Assembly: GCA_024638965.1 (NCBI GenBank)
Contig: JAHEJI010000010.1
Location: 1 to 53,811, forward strand
DNA from: Planctomycetaceae bacterium
GTDB taxonomy: Bacteria; Planctomycetota; Planctomycetia; Pirellulales; Pirellulaceae
DNA: 53,811 nucleotides
Reading direction: 5' to 3'
The position numbers and the translations under genes were made by a program. The notes below the pieces were generated by a model. The model was not told the origin of the DNA, made no database searches, and was given only the letters and a program-made list of their open reading frames with translations. This document shows, piece after piece, positions 27,366 to 35,793 of the stretch (position 1 is the first letter of the stretch; each line of letters begins with the position of its first letter).

Positions 27366-27904
27366 TACGATTCAGTCCATTTTTTGCCAACTTTTCGCAA
27401 ACCAAGAAGCGTGGCCAGCGAATTCGTCTGTTCTTGCTCGTTCAGCCGAGACATCAGGCTGATCAGAGACCCGCAATGCTCGGCGTGAGCAAGTGCCAAA
27501 CGAAATCCGGATTTGATGGATTCCAACTCCGCATCAGTGGGTGAAGTTTTTTCAATCAACATCCGTAAGGAATTGAGAATGTTATTGTGTTCACCGACCA
27601 GATCGGCTTCGGTAACCGAGGCTTCTCCAAAATTGGCGAGTCGCGTATAGAGTTCGGCTTCCTCGTAGGCAATATGCGGACCAGCGACCGCATCCAGTTC
27701 CAATGCCCGTTCACGAGCCTTTTCAATATCTCCAGCGCTCAACAGCTTCGAGATTTCATAAAGCAGTCGTGAAAACTGTTGATGATCTTTTAGAAACTCC
27801 GCGATCAATGGCGTTTTCATTTCAAGCATCGCGTTGACTCCATTAGTTTGCAAAATGAACGAAACCAAATTGACTGAGATTCGAAAAATCTGGAAATCGC
27901 TCAT
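27365..27904 (-). CDS. Hemerythrin-like (HHE) domain protein
   Basis: 179 residues. The metal-binding helices of the hemerythrin/HHE family are visible: KDHQQFSRLLYEIS, HIAYEEAELY, LVGEHNNIL and ALAHAEHCGSL supply His and Glu ligands for a di-iron site. Such proteins bind O2 or NO or sense iron/redox state. The first 25 residues do not look like the family, so ATG 27829 or 27820 may be the true start. Cytoplasmic. It is coupled to the amidotransferase gene and preceded 15 bases upstream by a Usp gene. Confidence 0.75.
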   Translation of the reverse strand: MSDFQIFRISVNLVSFILQTNGVNAMLEMKTPLIAEFLKDHQQFSRLLYEISKLLSAGDIEKARERALELDAVAGPHIAYEEAELYTRLANFGEASVTEADLVGEHNNILNSLRMLIEKTSPTDAELESIKSGFRLALAHAEHCGSLISLMSRLNEQEQTNSLATLLGLRKVGKKWTES

Positions 27905-27919
27905 TCAAAAAGTTTATGT

Positions 27920-28357
27920 TTAGTCACTATCAACTCGAAGGACGAGTACGGGACACGGCGCCAAACGCACAACCCGCTCAGCGACCGATCCCAGCAGGAA
28001 CCTAGGAATGCCCGTACGGCCATGCGACGAAATCACGATTAAGCCGGCGTTGCATTCTTTGGCTCGCTCGACGACTCCGCCGCCAGGATCGCCGAACAGG
28101 GCTGTAAATTTGATTCCAGTGAACCGGTTTTCCGTATCTTCGTCAAAAAAACTCTTGGTCAAATTCTCCGCGATTTTGTCCTCCGAATACGTGCCCCAAA
28201 CGACGCTGGGTTCGACCGCAGACGGATACGGCGTCACGTGCACGACTTCGATTTGATCGACTGACTCGGCCAATTCGATTGCTTTTGTCAAAGCATCTTT
28301 CGAACTGTCGGAGAAATCCCACGGCACGATGATCGGCTGTTTTGTGAAGATAGGCAT
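27920..28357 (-). CDS. Universal stress protein (UspA family)
   Basis: 145 residues, one Usp domain. The ATP-binding signature G-x2-G-x9-G-S is present as GRTGIPRFLLGS, following VISSH, with the conserved PWDFSDSSKDAL at the N terminus. A nucleotide-binding stress protein of the cytoplasm. AAGGGA precedes the ATG. It heads a likely Usp-hemerythrin-amidotransferase transcript. Confidence 0.9.
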   Translation of the reverse strand: MPIFTKQPIIVPWDFSDSSKDALTKAIELAESVDQIEVVHVTPYPSAVEPSVVWGTYSEDKIAENLTKSFFDEDTENRFTGIKFTALFGDPGGGVVERAKECNAGLIVISSHGRTGIPRFLLGSVAERVVRLAPCPVLVLRVDSD

Positions 28358-28532
28358 TTGCGTTTCCCTTTTTTAGATTGGGTGTGGTTGTCCTAACTGC
28401 ACGCAAGGCAAAAAGGCGTGCCATTGTCAGTTTTCATCGAAACAGGAATCTTACCGCAGTGAAACATTCCCACAAGGTACGTTATCCGACGAGCCAGATG
28501 GCATCCAGGTCCTGCGAGACGAACGCGAATGA

Positions 28533-29450
28533 TCACGCACCCGACGGCAAGTCTTTGCACTCGTTTACATCCTGAGTTTCAACAATTCCAATCGGATGGT
28601 TTCCATCGTCGACAACGACCAGGTGATGAATGTTCTTATTATTTTCAAACAGCTCTCGCGCTTTCTGACACGATTCGTTATTTGAAATCGTTACAACAGG
28701 TGAAGTCATATGTCGATGCACCTGATCAAAGTCGAAATTGGAGGCTCGCCTCTGGCCGAACTCGTCCGTTTCAAACATCTCATCGATGACCGTTTCATCT
28801 CGGTTTTTATATCGTTCCTGGAGACTCAAATATTTGGCGATATCTGTCTTCGTCAGGATTCCGATACAACACCCCGATGTATCCGAAACAGGAGCTCCCG
28901 ATTCATTAGCTCGTTCCAGTTCCGTTATTACTTTTTCGATCTTGTCAAAACCGCGAATCGGACGAACGTGTCGCATGATGTCTGTCACAAATGTCTGTTT
29001 TTGACGATCGTCATCTGCAGCTGGTTGTTCAATTTTCAAGTTTTTCACCATCACGAGCGAACAAGCAGAATGCCTCATCACATACTGGGCGACACTGCCC
29101 ATCAAAAACCGCATGATTCCGGCTTTCCCATGCGTGCTCATCACTACCGTATCGCACGATTTAGAGGCGCGAACGATTTCAGGCCCGGGGTTTCCGTTCA
29201 CAAAAATGTGTTCAAATTCGACGGCAGCGTCGGTTGGACGGATCTTCAAGAATTGGCTTTTATCTTCCTCAACCGTGTCGCGCACGTAGTCGCTTCCGAA
29301 CATTGCTTCTTCTGGAAGCCATTGTGGGGCGACGTACAAAAAGACCAGCCCGGAATTGTTTTGTTTTGCAATCATCGTCGCGAGGCCGACGGCGGCCATG
29401 CTGTTTGCCGACAGGTCGACGGGGCATAGAACCTTTTGATGGCGATTCAT
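28533..29450 (-). CDS. Usp-CBS fusion protein
   Basis: 305 residues. The N-terminal Usp domain (about 5-140) has PVDLSANSMAAV and STHGKAGIMRFLMGS. The C-terminal part (about 155-300) carries a CBS pair: VTDIMRHVRPIR ... CCIGILTKTD and MTSPVVTISNNE ... NIHHLVVVDDGNHPIGIVE. Both halves bind nucleotides, so the protein may integrate ATP level and stress. GGAG precedes the ATG by 6 bases. It belongs with the stand-alone CBS and Usp proteins in this island and is followed by the single-domain Usp gene after 175 bases. Confidence 0.9.
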   Translation of the reverse strand: MNRHQKVLCPVDLSANSMAAVGLATMIAKQNNSGLVFLYVAPQWLPEEAMFGSDYVRDTVEEDKSQFLKIRPTDAAVEFEHIFVNGNPGPEIVRASKSCDTVVMSTHGKAGIMRFLMGSVAQYVMRHSACSLVMVKNLKIEQPAADDDRQKQTFVTDIMRHVRPIRGFDKIEKVITELERANESGAPVSDTSGCCIGILTKTDIAKYLSLQERYKNRDETVIDEMFETDEFGQRRASNFDFDQVHRHMTSPVVTISNNESCQKARELFENNKNIHHLVVVDDGNHPIGIVETQDVNECKDLPSGA

Positions 29451-29500
29451 TAATTGCTCCTGGTTTTGCAGCAGGTTAAAGCAGTATTTGTACCGAAAAG

Positions 29501-29914
29501 CTATTTCTTTTTAAGTTCGCGATTCTGACGGACATATTTGTGGCAACGAACACAACTCAATGTTACCTCGAAAAACGAAAGCGTAGCACCATCGAGATTT
29601 TTCTTGTGTGCACTGTCGCGCAAGCGTTGCGCGCTACTGCGAAAATCACTGCTCATGCGGAGGTAACTATCGGTTTGAAGTACGTTCCAATCTGCTTCGT
29701 GACTGAGTAACATCAAATCCTGCGCACTTTTGCTGATCAAGCTATAGTTTTCCGTAGCGAGCCCGGAGACGATGTCGCGCGAATCGTCCAGTTTCCGCTT
29801 CATGAATGGCGACGTGTCCTTTTGAATTTGGCGTCGTTCTTCTTGAAATCCAAAAATGACAGCTCCAGCACTGGTCGCAACGAGAACTATGCAGGTAATA
29901 AGTTTTGTAAACAT
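29501..29914 (-). CDS. Exported cytochrome c'-like monohaem protein (second paralogue)
   Basis: 137 residues: signal peptide (about 1-20), helical body and haem motif CVRCHKYVRQN near the C terminus, the same layout as the protein at 22696-23142. Overall similarity between the two is low outside the haem region and helix spacing, so they are old paralogues. The AAGGA site precedes the ATG. It probably binds NO or relays electrons in the periplasm. It lies between the Usp-CBS gene and the VIT1/CCC1 remnant. Confidence 0.75.
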   Translation of the reverse strand: MFTKLITCIVLVATSAGAVIFGFQEERRQIQKDTSPFMKRKLDDSRDIVSGLATENYSLISKSAQDLMLLSHEADWNVLQTDSYLRMSSDFRSSAQRLRDSAHKKNLDGATLSFFEVTLSCVRCHKYVRQNRELKKK

Positions 29915-29954
29915 GTTTTTCCTTAACCTTGATAACTAAATTTCGTCCCGTGAA

Positions 29955-30234
29955 TTATCCTTGAACAAGGCCCTTGAGCAATAGACCAACAATATAAGCC
30001 ATCACGGCGGCAATTCCGCCGATCGAGAGTGTTTCCGGTCCCGAGCGGTACCAGTGGTGCGCCGGCAACACTGGAAACGACGGCAAACTTAGTCACCGTC
30101 CCGTCGATGGCTCCATAAACGAAATCCCTCAAATAGTTATGGTACTTTTTATCTTCGACTCGACGGGCAATTTCGATCGGATCGTGCGAATATTCAAGCT
30201 TAGGATCCATGCGGGAATTCATTGCAATGGACAT
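29955..30234 (-). pseudogene. VIT1/CCC1-family iron/manganese transporter remnant
   Basis: The first 55 codons read like the N terminus of the VIT1/CCC1 family: YLRDFVYGAIDGTVTKFAVV followed by SSVAGA. The following codons in that frame lose similarity, but a shifted frame gives YRSGPETLSIGGIAAVMAY and IVGLLLKGL before a TAA at 29955-29957, which is the family C terminus. About 130-150 residues of the middle are therefore missing and the two ends are out of frame. This is the scar of an internal deletion, not a sequencing slip. The unshifted frame runs to 29923 as a 103-codon reading frame but is unlikely to be functional. Confidence 0.75.
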
Positions 30235-30496
30235 GCCGATACAGAAAGAAAACTGAAAACTCGGGGAACCAGACCCAATGATGGTTTCAATTGGGACAAC
30301 TATTCCAATTGCGAGAAATTGCGTGTTTTAGACGTGCGTGTTGTGCTATTTCGGTGTGCGATTTGGCGCGCCGGGTAGGTTTGGACGTTGACTTCAATTC
30401 GCCGGCCAACCGAGGTGACTAGGTACGGTAAACAATTAACGTCTATCTTTTGCAAGATCTCGGTGGTGGCAACGGAATCAGCCTCGACCGCTTGAG

Positions 30497-31384
30497 TTAG
30501 GAAGGCGTCGCTTTGTGCTGATAATGAAAGACCGAGTTCAGTTTGTTACTTGGTTTTACAGTAATTACCGGGCAGTCCACATTTCGAACGACTTGCTCCG
30601 CGACGCTCCCCAGAAGGACCCTTCCAACACCGGTTCGACCGTGTGTGCCAAGCACAACATAGTCATAATTTTCTTGTTTGGCGTAATCGATGATTTGTTT
30701 CGCAGCTGGACCACTCAGCAACTTGTGGCCAAAATCGACATGCGGTTCGGTAGGTTTAAATTTCTGCAAATGTTCCCAGAGTTTGGCTTGATGCTCAACG
30801 TCTTCTGAGTCTTGCTCAGCGGTTTGTTTGCTGGTCGAATCGTCGACAGTGAGAATTGTGATGCCGGCACTGAGCACTCTAGCGAGCGACGATGCGAAAT
30901 CAAGAGCCGCATAGCTATGGACCGAATAGTCGGTGGGAACGAGGATTTTCGCTTTGACGGGCGGCATGCGAAACTTGAGTCTGGGATCGGTTTGCAGCAG
31001 CGTCAAAACTGGGCATTTTGCTGAACGAATTACTTCTTCTGCCACGCTTCCAGCAAATACTCGCTTGATTCCCTTTCGACCGTGTGTTCCCAACACGATC
31101 AAATCTACGTCTCTTTCTCGTTCGATGTCGAGGATGACTTTTGCAGGGTCGCCCGCCCGCGGAATATACTCATAATCAATCGCCAGATCTTCCGGGAAAA
31201 TGTCATACAACTTCTGATTGGGATCGACTTTTTTGGGTAATTCTTCTCTTAAGGCCAATAACGGCGTGTCGTCGACGTGGGTGATCAGCAGCTTTGCCTT
31301 CCAGGCCTCCGCAAATTTACACGCTTCTCTAAACGTATCCTCATCGTGAAGCGAAAAATCTGCGGCATAGAGAATTTGGGGCAT
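30497..31384 (-). CDS. Tandem universal stress protein (two Usp domains)
   Basis: 295 residues from ATG 31384, which has AAGGAG just upstream; the frame continues open to 31480 but without support. Two Usp domains (about 1-140 and 147-285), each with a complete ATP-binding loop: GTHGRKGIKRVFAGS and GTHGRTGVGRVLLGS. Tandem Usp proteins are typical of hypoxia or redox stress regulons. The 260-base gap downstream (30235-30496) holds nothing I can name. Confidence 0.9.
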   Translation of the reverse strand: MPQILYAADFSLHDEDTFREACKFAEAWKAKLLITHVDDTPLLALREELPKKVDPNQKLYDIFPEDLAIDYEYIPRAGDPAKVILDIERERDVDLIVLGTHGRKGIKRVFAGSVAEEVIRSAKCPVLTLLQTDPRLKFRMPPVKAKILVPTDYSVHSYAALDFASSLARVLSAGITILTVDDSTSKQTAEQDSEDVEHQAKLWEHLQKFKPTEPHVDFGHKLLSGPAAKQIIDYAKQENYDYVVLGTHGRTGVGRVLLGSVAEQVVRNVDCPVITVKPSNKLNSVFHYQHKATPS

Positions 31385-31591
31385 AACTTCTCCTTTGATT
31401 ACGCGCGATCGGTTCGAACAGTAATTGCAAATTCGGTGCCAATTATGAACGATCTCTCCTTCAGATGAGCGGATTCGCACAAAATGTTGTTTTCTTGTAC
31501 ATGGCGCACAAAATGCAATTGACTCGACTTACTGAAGAGAGTTGTAATAGGGTCGACTGGAAAGACTGTCGTAAAAGTATGGAGTTTGATC

Positions 31592-32650
31592 ATGTCTGGT
31601 CAAAAAGTTCTGGTTACGGGTGCTACCGGTTTCATCGGCTCGCGTCTGGTAAGGCGGCTCATTTCCCGAGGTGATGATGTAACTTGCCTTGCCAGGAAGT
31701 CTTCAAATCTCTCCGAACTGGAGAAATTGAATTGTTCCATCGTTTTCGCCGATGTCGTTGAAGAACCATCCGCCCTGTCCGCCGCGATTGCGAACGTCGA
31801 CACGGTGTACCATCTGGCAGCGCTAACCTGTGCGATCCGGTCTCGCGACCTCGTCAGGATCAACACGACCGGAACAAGGAACGTTTTAAAAGCGTGTGCG
31901 AATCAAAATTGTCCGCCAACACTAGTATTCGTATCGTCGTTGGCGGCCGTCGGAACTAGTTCAACTTCATGTCCCAGTGTTGAAAGCGACCCTCGGCAGC
32001 CCGTTTCATTCTACGGTCGCAGCAAGGCGGCTTGTGAGCTTATCGCGATGGAATATGCTGGCCAGTTGTCAATTTCGATCGTCCGTCCGCCAATCGTGCT
32101 TGGCGATGGCGATCGCACAGGTCTCAAGCTCTTTCAAACGATTGACAAGTTAGGCTGGCATCTTACACCCGGGTTCGCAGATCATGTCTATTCAGTGATT
32201 CACGTAGACGATTTGGTGACAGATCTGATTGGCGTTGCCGATCGCGGAAAACGGCTTGCACAAGACTCGGAAGCACAGGGTATCTATTTCGCGTCAAGTG
32301 ACGAGACGTTTACCTTCGCCGCGCTGGGCACGTTGATCGGACAAGCACTCGGCCGCAAGCGAACGCGGATCCTGAGATGTCCATTGCCGTTGACTTGGAT
32401 GTTTGCTGCCGTCAGCGAAGTTACCAGTCGCCTCAGATCGAGACCCGAGTTTGTGAGTATGGACAAATTACGCGAGGCTCGGGCGGGCTCCTGGGTTTGT
32501 TCCAATGCAAAACTCAAGGCGGAAGTTGGGGTCGCTCCGACGCCGACGATGCTGCAAAGAATGGAACAAACCGCCGCTTGGTATCGACGTCAAGGCTGGC
32601 TGAAAGCTGAACGCACAGATCGCTCTCACGCCCCAACCGCTGCCGCCTAG
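31592..32650 (+). CDS. NAD-dependent epimerase/dehydratase (extended SDR)
   Basis: 352 residues from ATG 31592, with GGAG at 31581-31584; a TTG two codons upstream is not needed. Rossmann motif GATGFIGSRL near the N terminus, VYHLAAL, a serine in VFVSSLAAVG and the catalytic YGRSK. The C-terminal part resembles sterol/hopanoid-type or nucleotide-sugar epimerases, but the substrate cannot be read from sequence. It is divergent from the tandem Usp gene, with 207 bases between start codons. Confidence 0.85.
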   Translation: MSGQKVLVTGATGFIGSRLVRRLISRGDDVTCLARKSSNLSELEKLNCSIVFADVVEEPSALSAAIANVDTVYHLAALTCAIRSRDLVRINTTGTRNVLKACANQNCPPTLVFVSSLAAVGTSSTSCPSVESDPRQPVSFYGRSKAACELIAMEYAGQLSISIVRPPIVLGDGDRTGLKLFQTIDKLGWHLTPGFADHVYSVIHVDDLVTDLIGVADRGKRLAQDSEAQGIYFASSDETFTFAALGTLIGQALGRKRTRILRCPLPLTWMFAAVSEVTSRLRSRPEFVSMDKLREARAGSWVCSNAKLKAEVGVAPTPTMLQRMEQTAAWYRRQGWLKAERTDRSHAPTAAA

Positions 32651-32750
32651 AATGCGGACTGCGGGATGATTTTTACGAATCCAATCGCGCAGCGCGTTGC
32701 CACACCAAACCAATTTGGTCGAAAACCAGCAAAATTACCTGATTTGCTTA

Positions 32751-32780
32751 TTGATATATGGAAATGTGACGATATATTGA
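32751..32780. promoter_or_regulatory. Imperfect AT-rich inverted repeat, candidate ArsR-type operator
   Basis: TTGATATAT (32751-32759) and ATATATTGA (32772-32780) are imperfect inverted arms just upstream of the repressor gene, where an autoregulatory operator would be expected. Its spacing and sequence differ from the palindrome at 33141, so the shared-regulator idea is tentative. Confidence 0.35.
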
Positions 32781-32796
32781 ATTAAAGGAATAAGCA

Positions 32797-33105
32797 ATGA
32801 ACAAGAAACGAAACACGAAACAACTCGACTTTGAAGCCTTGACCTCGGCTTCCGAATGCCTGAAGATCCTGGCTCATCCAAGTCGGTTGCAGATCGTGCA
32901 ATTGCTGATGTCGGGCAAGCGATTTTCGGTTAATGATCTGGCGGACGAATGTGGACTGACTCAGCCGACAACTTCAGATCATTTGCGATTGATGCAGCGG
33001 TGCGGGTTCTTGCGCAGCGAGCGCGATGGACGGACGGTGTATTACGAGATTTCGGAACAACATTTGCGCGATATCATGAATTGTATCCAAACCCGCTTTG
33101 GCTAA
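32797..33105 (+). CDS. ArsR-family repressor, BigR/SqrR-like by context
   Basis: 102 residues of winged-helix ArsR type: LAHPSRLQIVQLLMSG, recognition helix region LTQPTTSDHLRLMQ and wing RSERDGRTVYYEIS. The metal-binding ELCVCDL motif of arsenic/cadmium sensors is absent. Four cysteines are at 21, 52, 69 and 96; one in the last helix (Cys96) fits the thiol-pair sensing of persulfide regulators such as BigR and SqrR, whose targets include the same downstream genes seen here. AAAGGA precedes the ATG by 7 bases. A terminator overlaps its stop codon, so the sulfur genes are probably a separate transcript. Confidence 0.85.
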   Translation: MNKKRNTKQLDFEALTSASECLKILAHPSRLQIVQLLMSGKRFSVNDLADECGLTQPTTSDHLRLMQRCGFLRSERDGRTVYYEISEQHLRDIMNCIQTRFG

Positions 33106-33124
33106 GGCGAGGCGGGTTTTTTTT
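33090..33124 (+). terminator. Rho-independent terminator overlapping the repressor stop codon
   Basis: AACCCGC (33090-33096) pairs with GCGGGTT (33112-33118) and runs into eight T residues (33117-33124). The TAA stop of the repressor gene (33103-33105) lies in the loop, so a ribosome finishing the gene would cover the hairpin. This could couple termination to translation. Confidence 0.85.
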
Positions 33125-33140
33125 GAAAAAATATCGACAA

Positions 33141-33156
33141 ATGTAAATGTTTACAT
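33141..33156. promoter_or_regulatory. Perfect palindrome ATGTAAA-TG-TTTACAT, candidate repressor operator
   Basis: Seven-base arms with a two-base centre, placed 58 bases before the start codon of the persulfide dioxygenase gene and just after the repressor's terminator. Size and position suit an ArsR-family operator. Binding by the repressor encoded upstream is inferred from location. Confidence 0.6.
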
Positions 33157-33214
33157 GTTTTTTGTGCGATACGGCTCAGGGCCATTGTCGAACCATTTGA
33201 TTGGAGAATCAACG

Positions 33215-34645
33215 ATGCTACTAAAGTACTTTTATGACCAACCTCTCGCGCACGCTTCCTACCTGGTAGGTTGCCAAAAATCGAATGAAGCGATCATCGT
33301 CGATCCGGGTCGCGATATTGAGCAATACCTTAAGGCGGCTAAAAAAGAAGGCTTGAAAATCGTCGGTGTCGCGGAAACACATATTCACGCGGACTACGTC
33401 TCAGGGGCACGTGAACTGGCGGATCGCGTCGGCGCGAAATTATTCGTTTCCGATGAAGGACCTGCGGATTGGAAGTACTCGTACGTAAACGACTACGAGC
33501 ATCAGTTGCTCAAGGAAGGTGATACCTTTTCGGTTGGCAAGGTGGAATTCAAAGTTCTTCACACTCCCGGTCACACACCCGAAAGTATTTCCTTTGTGTT
33601 AACTGACAAAGGGGGTGGGGCCGACCAGCCAATGGGCGTTTTCACGGGCGACTTTGTGTTTGTTGGATCAATTGGCCGACCAGACTTACTTGAAGAGGCT
33701 GCTGGAATCGCCGGGACGGCAGAGCCGGGTGCTCACGATCTCTTTAAATCACTGCAACGGTTCAAAGAGCTGCCTGATTATTTGCAAGTCTGGCCGGCGC
33801 ACGGAGCCGGCAGCGCTTGCGGTAAAGGACTGGGGGCAATCCCGTCCAGCACGGTTGGCTATGAAAAACTGTTTAATCCGGCTTTACAGTACACGGACGA
33901 ACAAGAGTTTGTGGACTATATTCTCTCCGAGCAACCTGAAGCCCCCAAGTATTTTGCGTTGATGAAGCGAGTCAACAAGGAAGGGCCCGTTGTGCTTGGT
34001 CACGCGGATCTGCCCGCAAAGCTGGACATCGATACACTTGGCGACCTCGTCGCCACAGAAATGGTGGTCGATACGGCTGTCGCTAAGAAATTTGCAGAGG
34101 GTCATGTGAAAGACTCGATCAACATCGAACCCAAATACATTCCGATGTGGGGAGGATCCTTGATCGATTACGACCGCCCGGTTTACCTGATCTCCAGTTC
34201 ACACGATTTGCCTGAAGTTGTGCGGTTAATGCGAAAAATCGGGGTCGAGAATATTGGCGGGTATTTTGATGCCGATGAAGTTGCGCGTCAGGGATTCAAC
34301 ACAGTTATCGTCGATCAACTGACACCCCAACAGCTTGCCGACCGATACGAGTCTGGCGATGTTCAGCTGATTGACGTTCGCGGGCAGTCGGAACGCAACG
34401 AAGAGTCCATTCCCGGCTCGCGACATAGTTTCCTTGGTAAGCTCTTGCAGAATACCGGCCAATTTGATGAAGACAAGACGTTTGTCTTTCAATGCCGCAC
34501 CGGCGGGCGTTCCGTCATTGCAGCCAGTATCGCTCAAAGAGCTGGGGCCAAACATGTGGCCAACTTGTCCGGTGGTATCGAGGCTTGGAAAGCAGCAGGG
34601 TTGCACGTCACGTCAGAGTCTGACGCGACCGTGAGCGCAGGCTAG
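33215..34645 (+). CDS. Persulfide dioxygenase-rhodanese fusion (Blh/ETHE1-like)
   Basis: 476 residues from ATG 33215, preceded by GGAG; the frame is open back to 33098 but only through the terminator. The N-terminal metallo-beta-lactamase domain (about 1-245) has ETHIHADYVSG, LHTPGHTPES, FTGDFVFVGSIGRPDL and WPAHGAG, as in ETHE1-type persulfide dioxygenases that use one iron. A degenerate rhodanese domain follows (about 265-355), then an active one (about 365-470) whose Cys is in FVFQCRTGGRS. The enzyme would oxidise glutathione-type persulfide to sulfite and transfer sulfane sulfur. It opens the sulfur operon. Cytoplasmic. Confidence 0.92.
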   Translation: MLLKYFYDQPLAHASYLVGCQKSNEAIIVDPGRDIEQYLKAAKKEGLKIVGVAETHIHADYVSGARELADRVGAKLFVSDEGPADWKYSYVNDYEHQLLKEGDTFSVGKVEFKVLHTPGHTPESISFVLTDKGGGADQPMGVFTGDFVFVGSIGRPDLLEEAAGIAGTAEPGAHDLFKSLQRFKELPDYLQVWPAHGAGSACGKGLGAIPSSTVGYEKLFNPALQYTDEQEFVDYILSEQPEAPKYFALMKRVNKEGPVVLGHADLPAKLDIDTLGDLVATEMVVDTAVAKKFAEGHVKDSINIEPKYIPMWGGSLIDYDRPVYLISSSHDLPEVVRLMRKIGVENIGGYFDADEVARQGFNTVIVDQLTPQQLADRYESGDVQLIDVRGQSERNEESIPGSRHSFLGKLLQNTGQFDEDKTFVFQCRTGGRSVIAASIAQRAGAKHVANLSGGIEAWKAAGLHVTSESDATVSAG

Positions 34646-34707
34646 ACGTCGGGCGTCATCAAAACCATTTTTCCAAACAACAACCACAACACAAAGGTTA
34701 CAAGAAC

Positions 34708-35190
34708 ATGGATTTCATAATGCAGCCTTGGCCCTGGTGGTTCTCGGGAGTCCTGATCGGATTAACCGTGCCACTTTTGTATATCCTTACGGGGCAGGGG
34801 TTCGGGATATCGACCAGCCTGCAACAGGTTGGTGCCATGTGTGCTCCAAAGAGCAAGCTGACATATTTCTCTGAATTCAACAAACGCAAAGGCATGTGGA
34901 CATTTTGCTTTGCGATTGGGATTGTCATCGGGGGTTTCGTAGCGACGCGTTTCCTGTCGGCCGAGCCCGTCGAGTTCCTTCCCGAATTCTACATGAGCTT
35001 CGGCGGTGCGATTCGGCTATTGGTTGGCGGAATTCTGATTGGCTTTGGAACTCGTTACGCAGGTGGTTGTACTTCGGGACATGCGATAACGGGAATTTCT
35101 AATCTCAACTGGCCGAGTCTGGTCGCGACCATCTTTTTCTTTGTCGGTGGATTGGCAGTTACGTGGGGACTAGGAAGTTGGCTACTCTGA
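34708..35190 (+). CDS. YeeE/YedE-type sulfur transporter, first half
   Basis: 160 residues with four or more hydrophobic helices. The signature [16 protein letters not shown] contains the conserved Cys used to pass sulfur through the membrane in YeeE (thiosulfate transport). In this two-gene form each gene carries half of the transporter. It lies 62 bases after the persulfide dioxygenase gene and 15 bases before its partner. Confidence 0.88.
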   Translation: MDFIMQPWPWWFSGVLIGLTVPLLYILTGQGFGISTSLQQVGAMCAPKSKLTYFSEFNKRKGMWTFCFAIGIVIGGFVATRFLSAEPVEFLPEFYMSFGGAIRLLVGGILIGFGTRYAGGCTSGHAITGISNLNWPSLVATIFFFVGGLAVTWGLGSWLL

Positions 35191-35205
35191 CATAAGGATG
35201 TAACG

Positions 35206-35706
35206 ATGGCGACAACGACTGATAAAATTGATCATGAATTCGAATACATCAAAGGCGAGGCTCACGACTCGGTAGCACAGCCACACTTATCCAAACTTGC
35301 CCTGACCCTGTCGCTACTCTTGGGCGTCTATTTTGGAATCGTGTTAACCAAATCGGAAGTCGTTTGCTGGAAACGGATTCACGACATGTTTCTGTTTAAC
35401 GAACCAAACATGTATTTGATCATCGGAGTGGGAATCGTCGTCGCAATGATTTGCATGCTGTTGATCAAAAAGTTTCACGTCAAGACGATTGAGGGTGAAC
35501 CGGTTGTCTATATACCCAAGCCGTTTCATAAAGGCGTGATCATAGGCGGAACGATGTTTGGCGCCGGGTGGGCGATTACGGGTGCCTGCCCCGGTCCAAT
35601 TTATGCTCAGATCGGCGGTGGTGCCTGGATGGCTTTGTTCACTCTGGCGGGAGCTCTGATCGGCATGTTTGCCTATGCAAATCTGAAACCAAAGCTGCCA
35701 CATTAA
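35206..35706 (+). CDS. YeeE/YedE-type sulfur transporter, second half
   Basis: 166 residues. It has a cytoplasmic N-terminal tail of about 30 residues, then transmembrane helices and the signature [19 protein letters not shown], the second conserved Cys site of the YeeE/YedE fold. It pairs with the gene 15 bases upstream. AAGGA precedes the ATG. The two halves are commonly next to MBL-rhodanese proteins and BigR-type repressors, supporting a reactive-sulfur role. Confidence 0.88.
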   Translation: MATTTDKIDHEFEYIKGEAHDSVAQPHLSKLALTLSLLLGVYFGIVLTKSEVVCWKRIHDMFLFNEPNMYLIIGVGIVVAMICMLLIKKFHVKTIEGEPVVYIPKPFHKGVIIGGTMFGAGWAITGACPGPIYAQIGGGAWMALFTLAGALIGMFAYANLKPKLPH

Positions 35707-35793
35707 GGCTACGAATGTGCCGATTGGCATTTCTGCAAATAAGAACTGTTGGTTGACCAACCACAGAATGAAGAGGCCCAAAGAGCGAGCCAC

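Noticed and set aside
28710..29429. 239-codon plus-strand frame
   Set aside because: Entirely antisense to the Usp-CBS fusion gene; no family resemblance.
33098..33214. Upstream extension of the persulfide dioxygenase
   Set aside because: Runs through the terminator and operator; ATG 33215 has a good ribosome site and the family N terminus.
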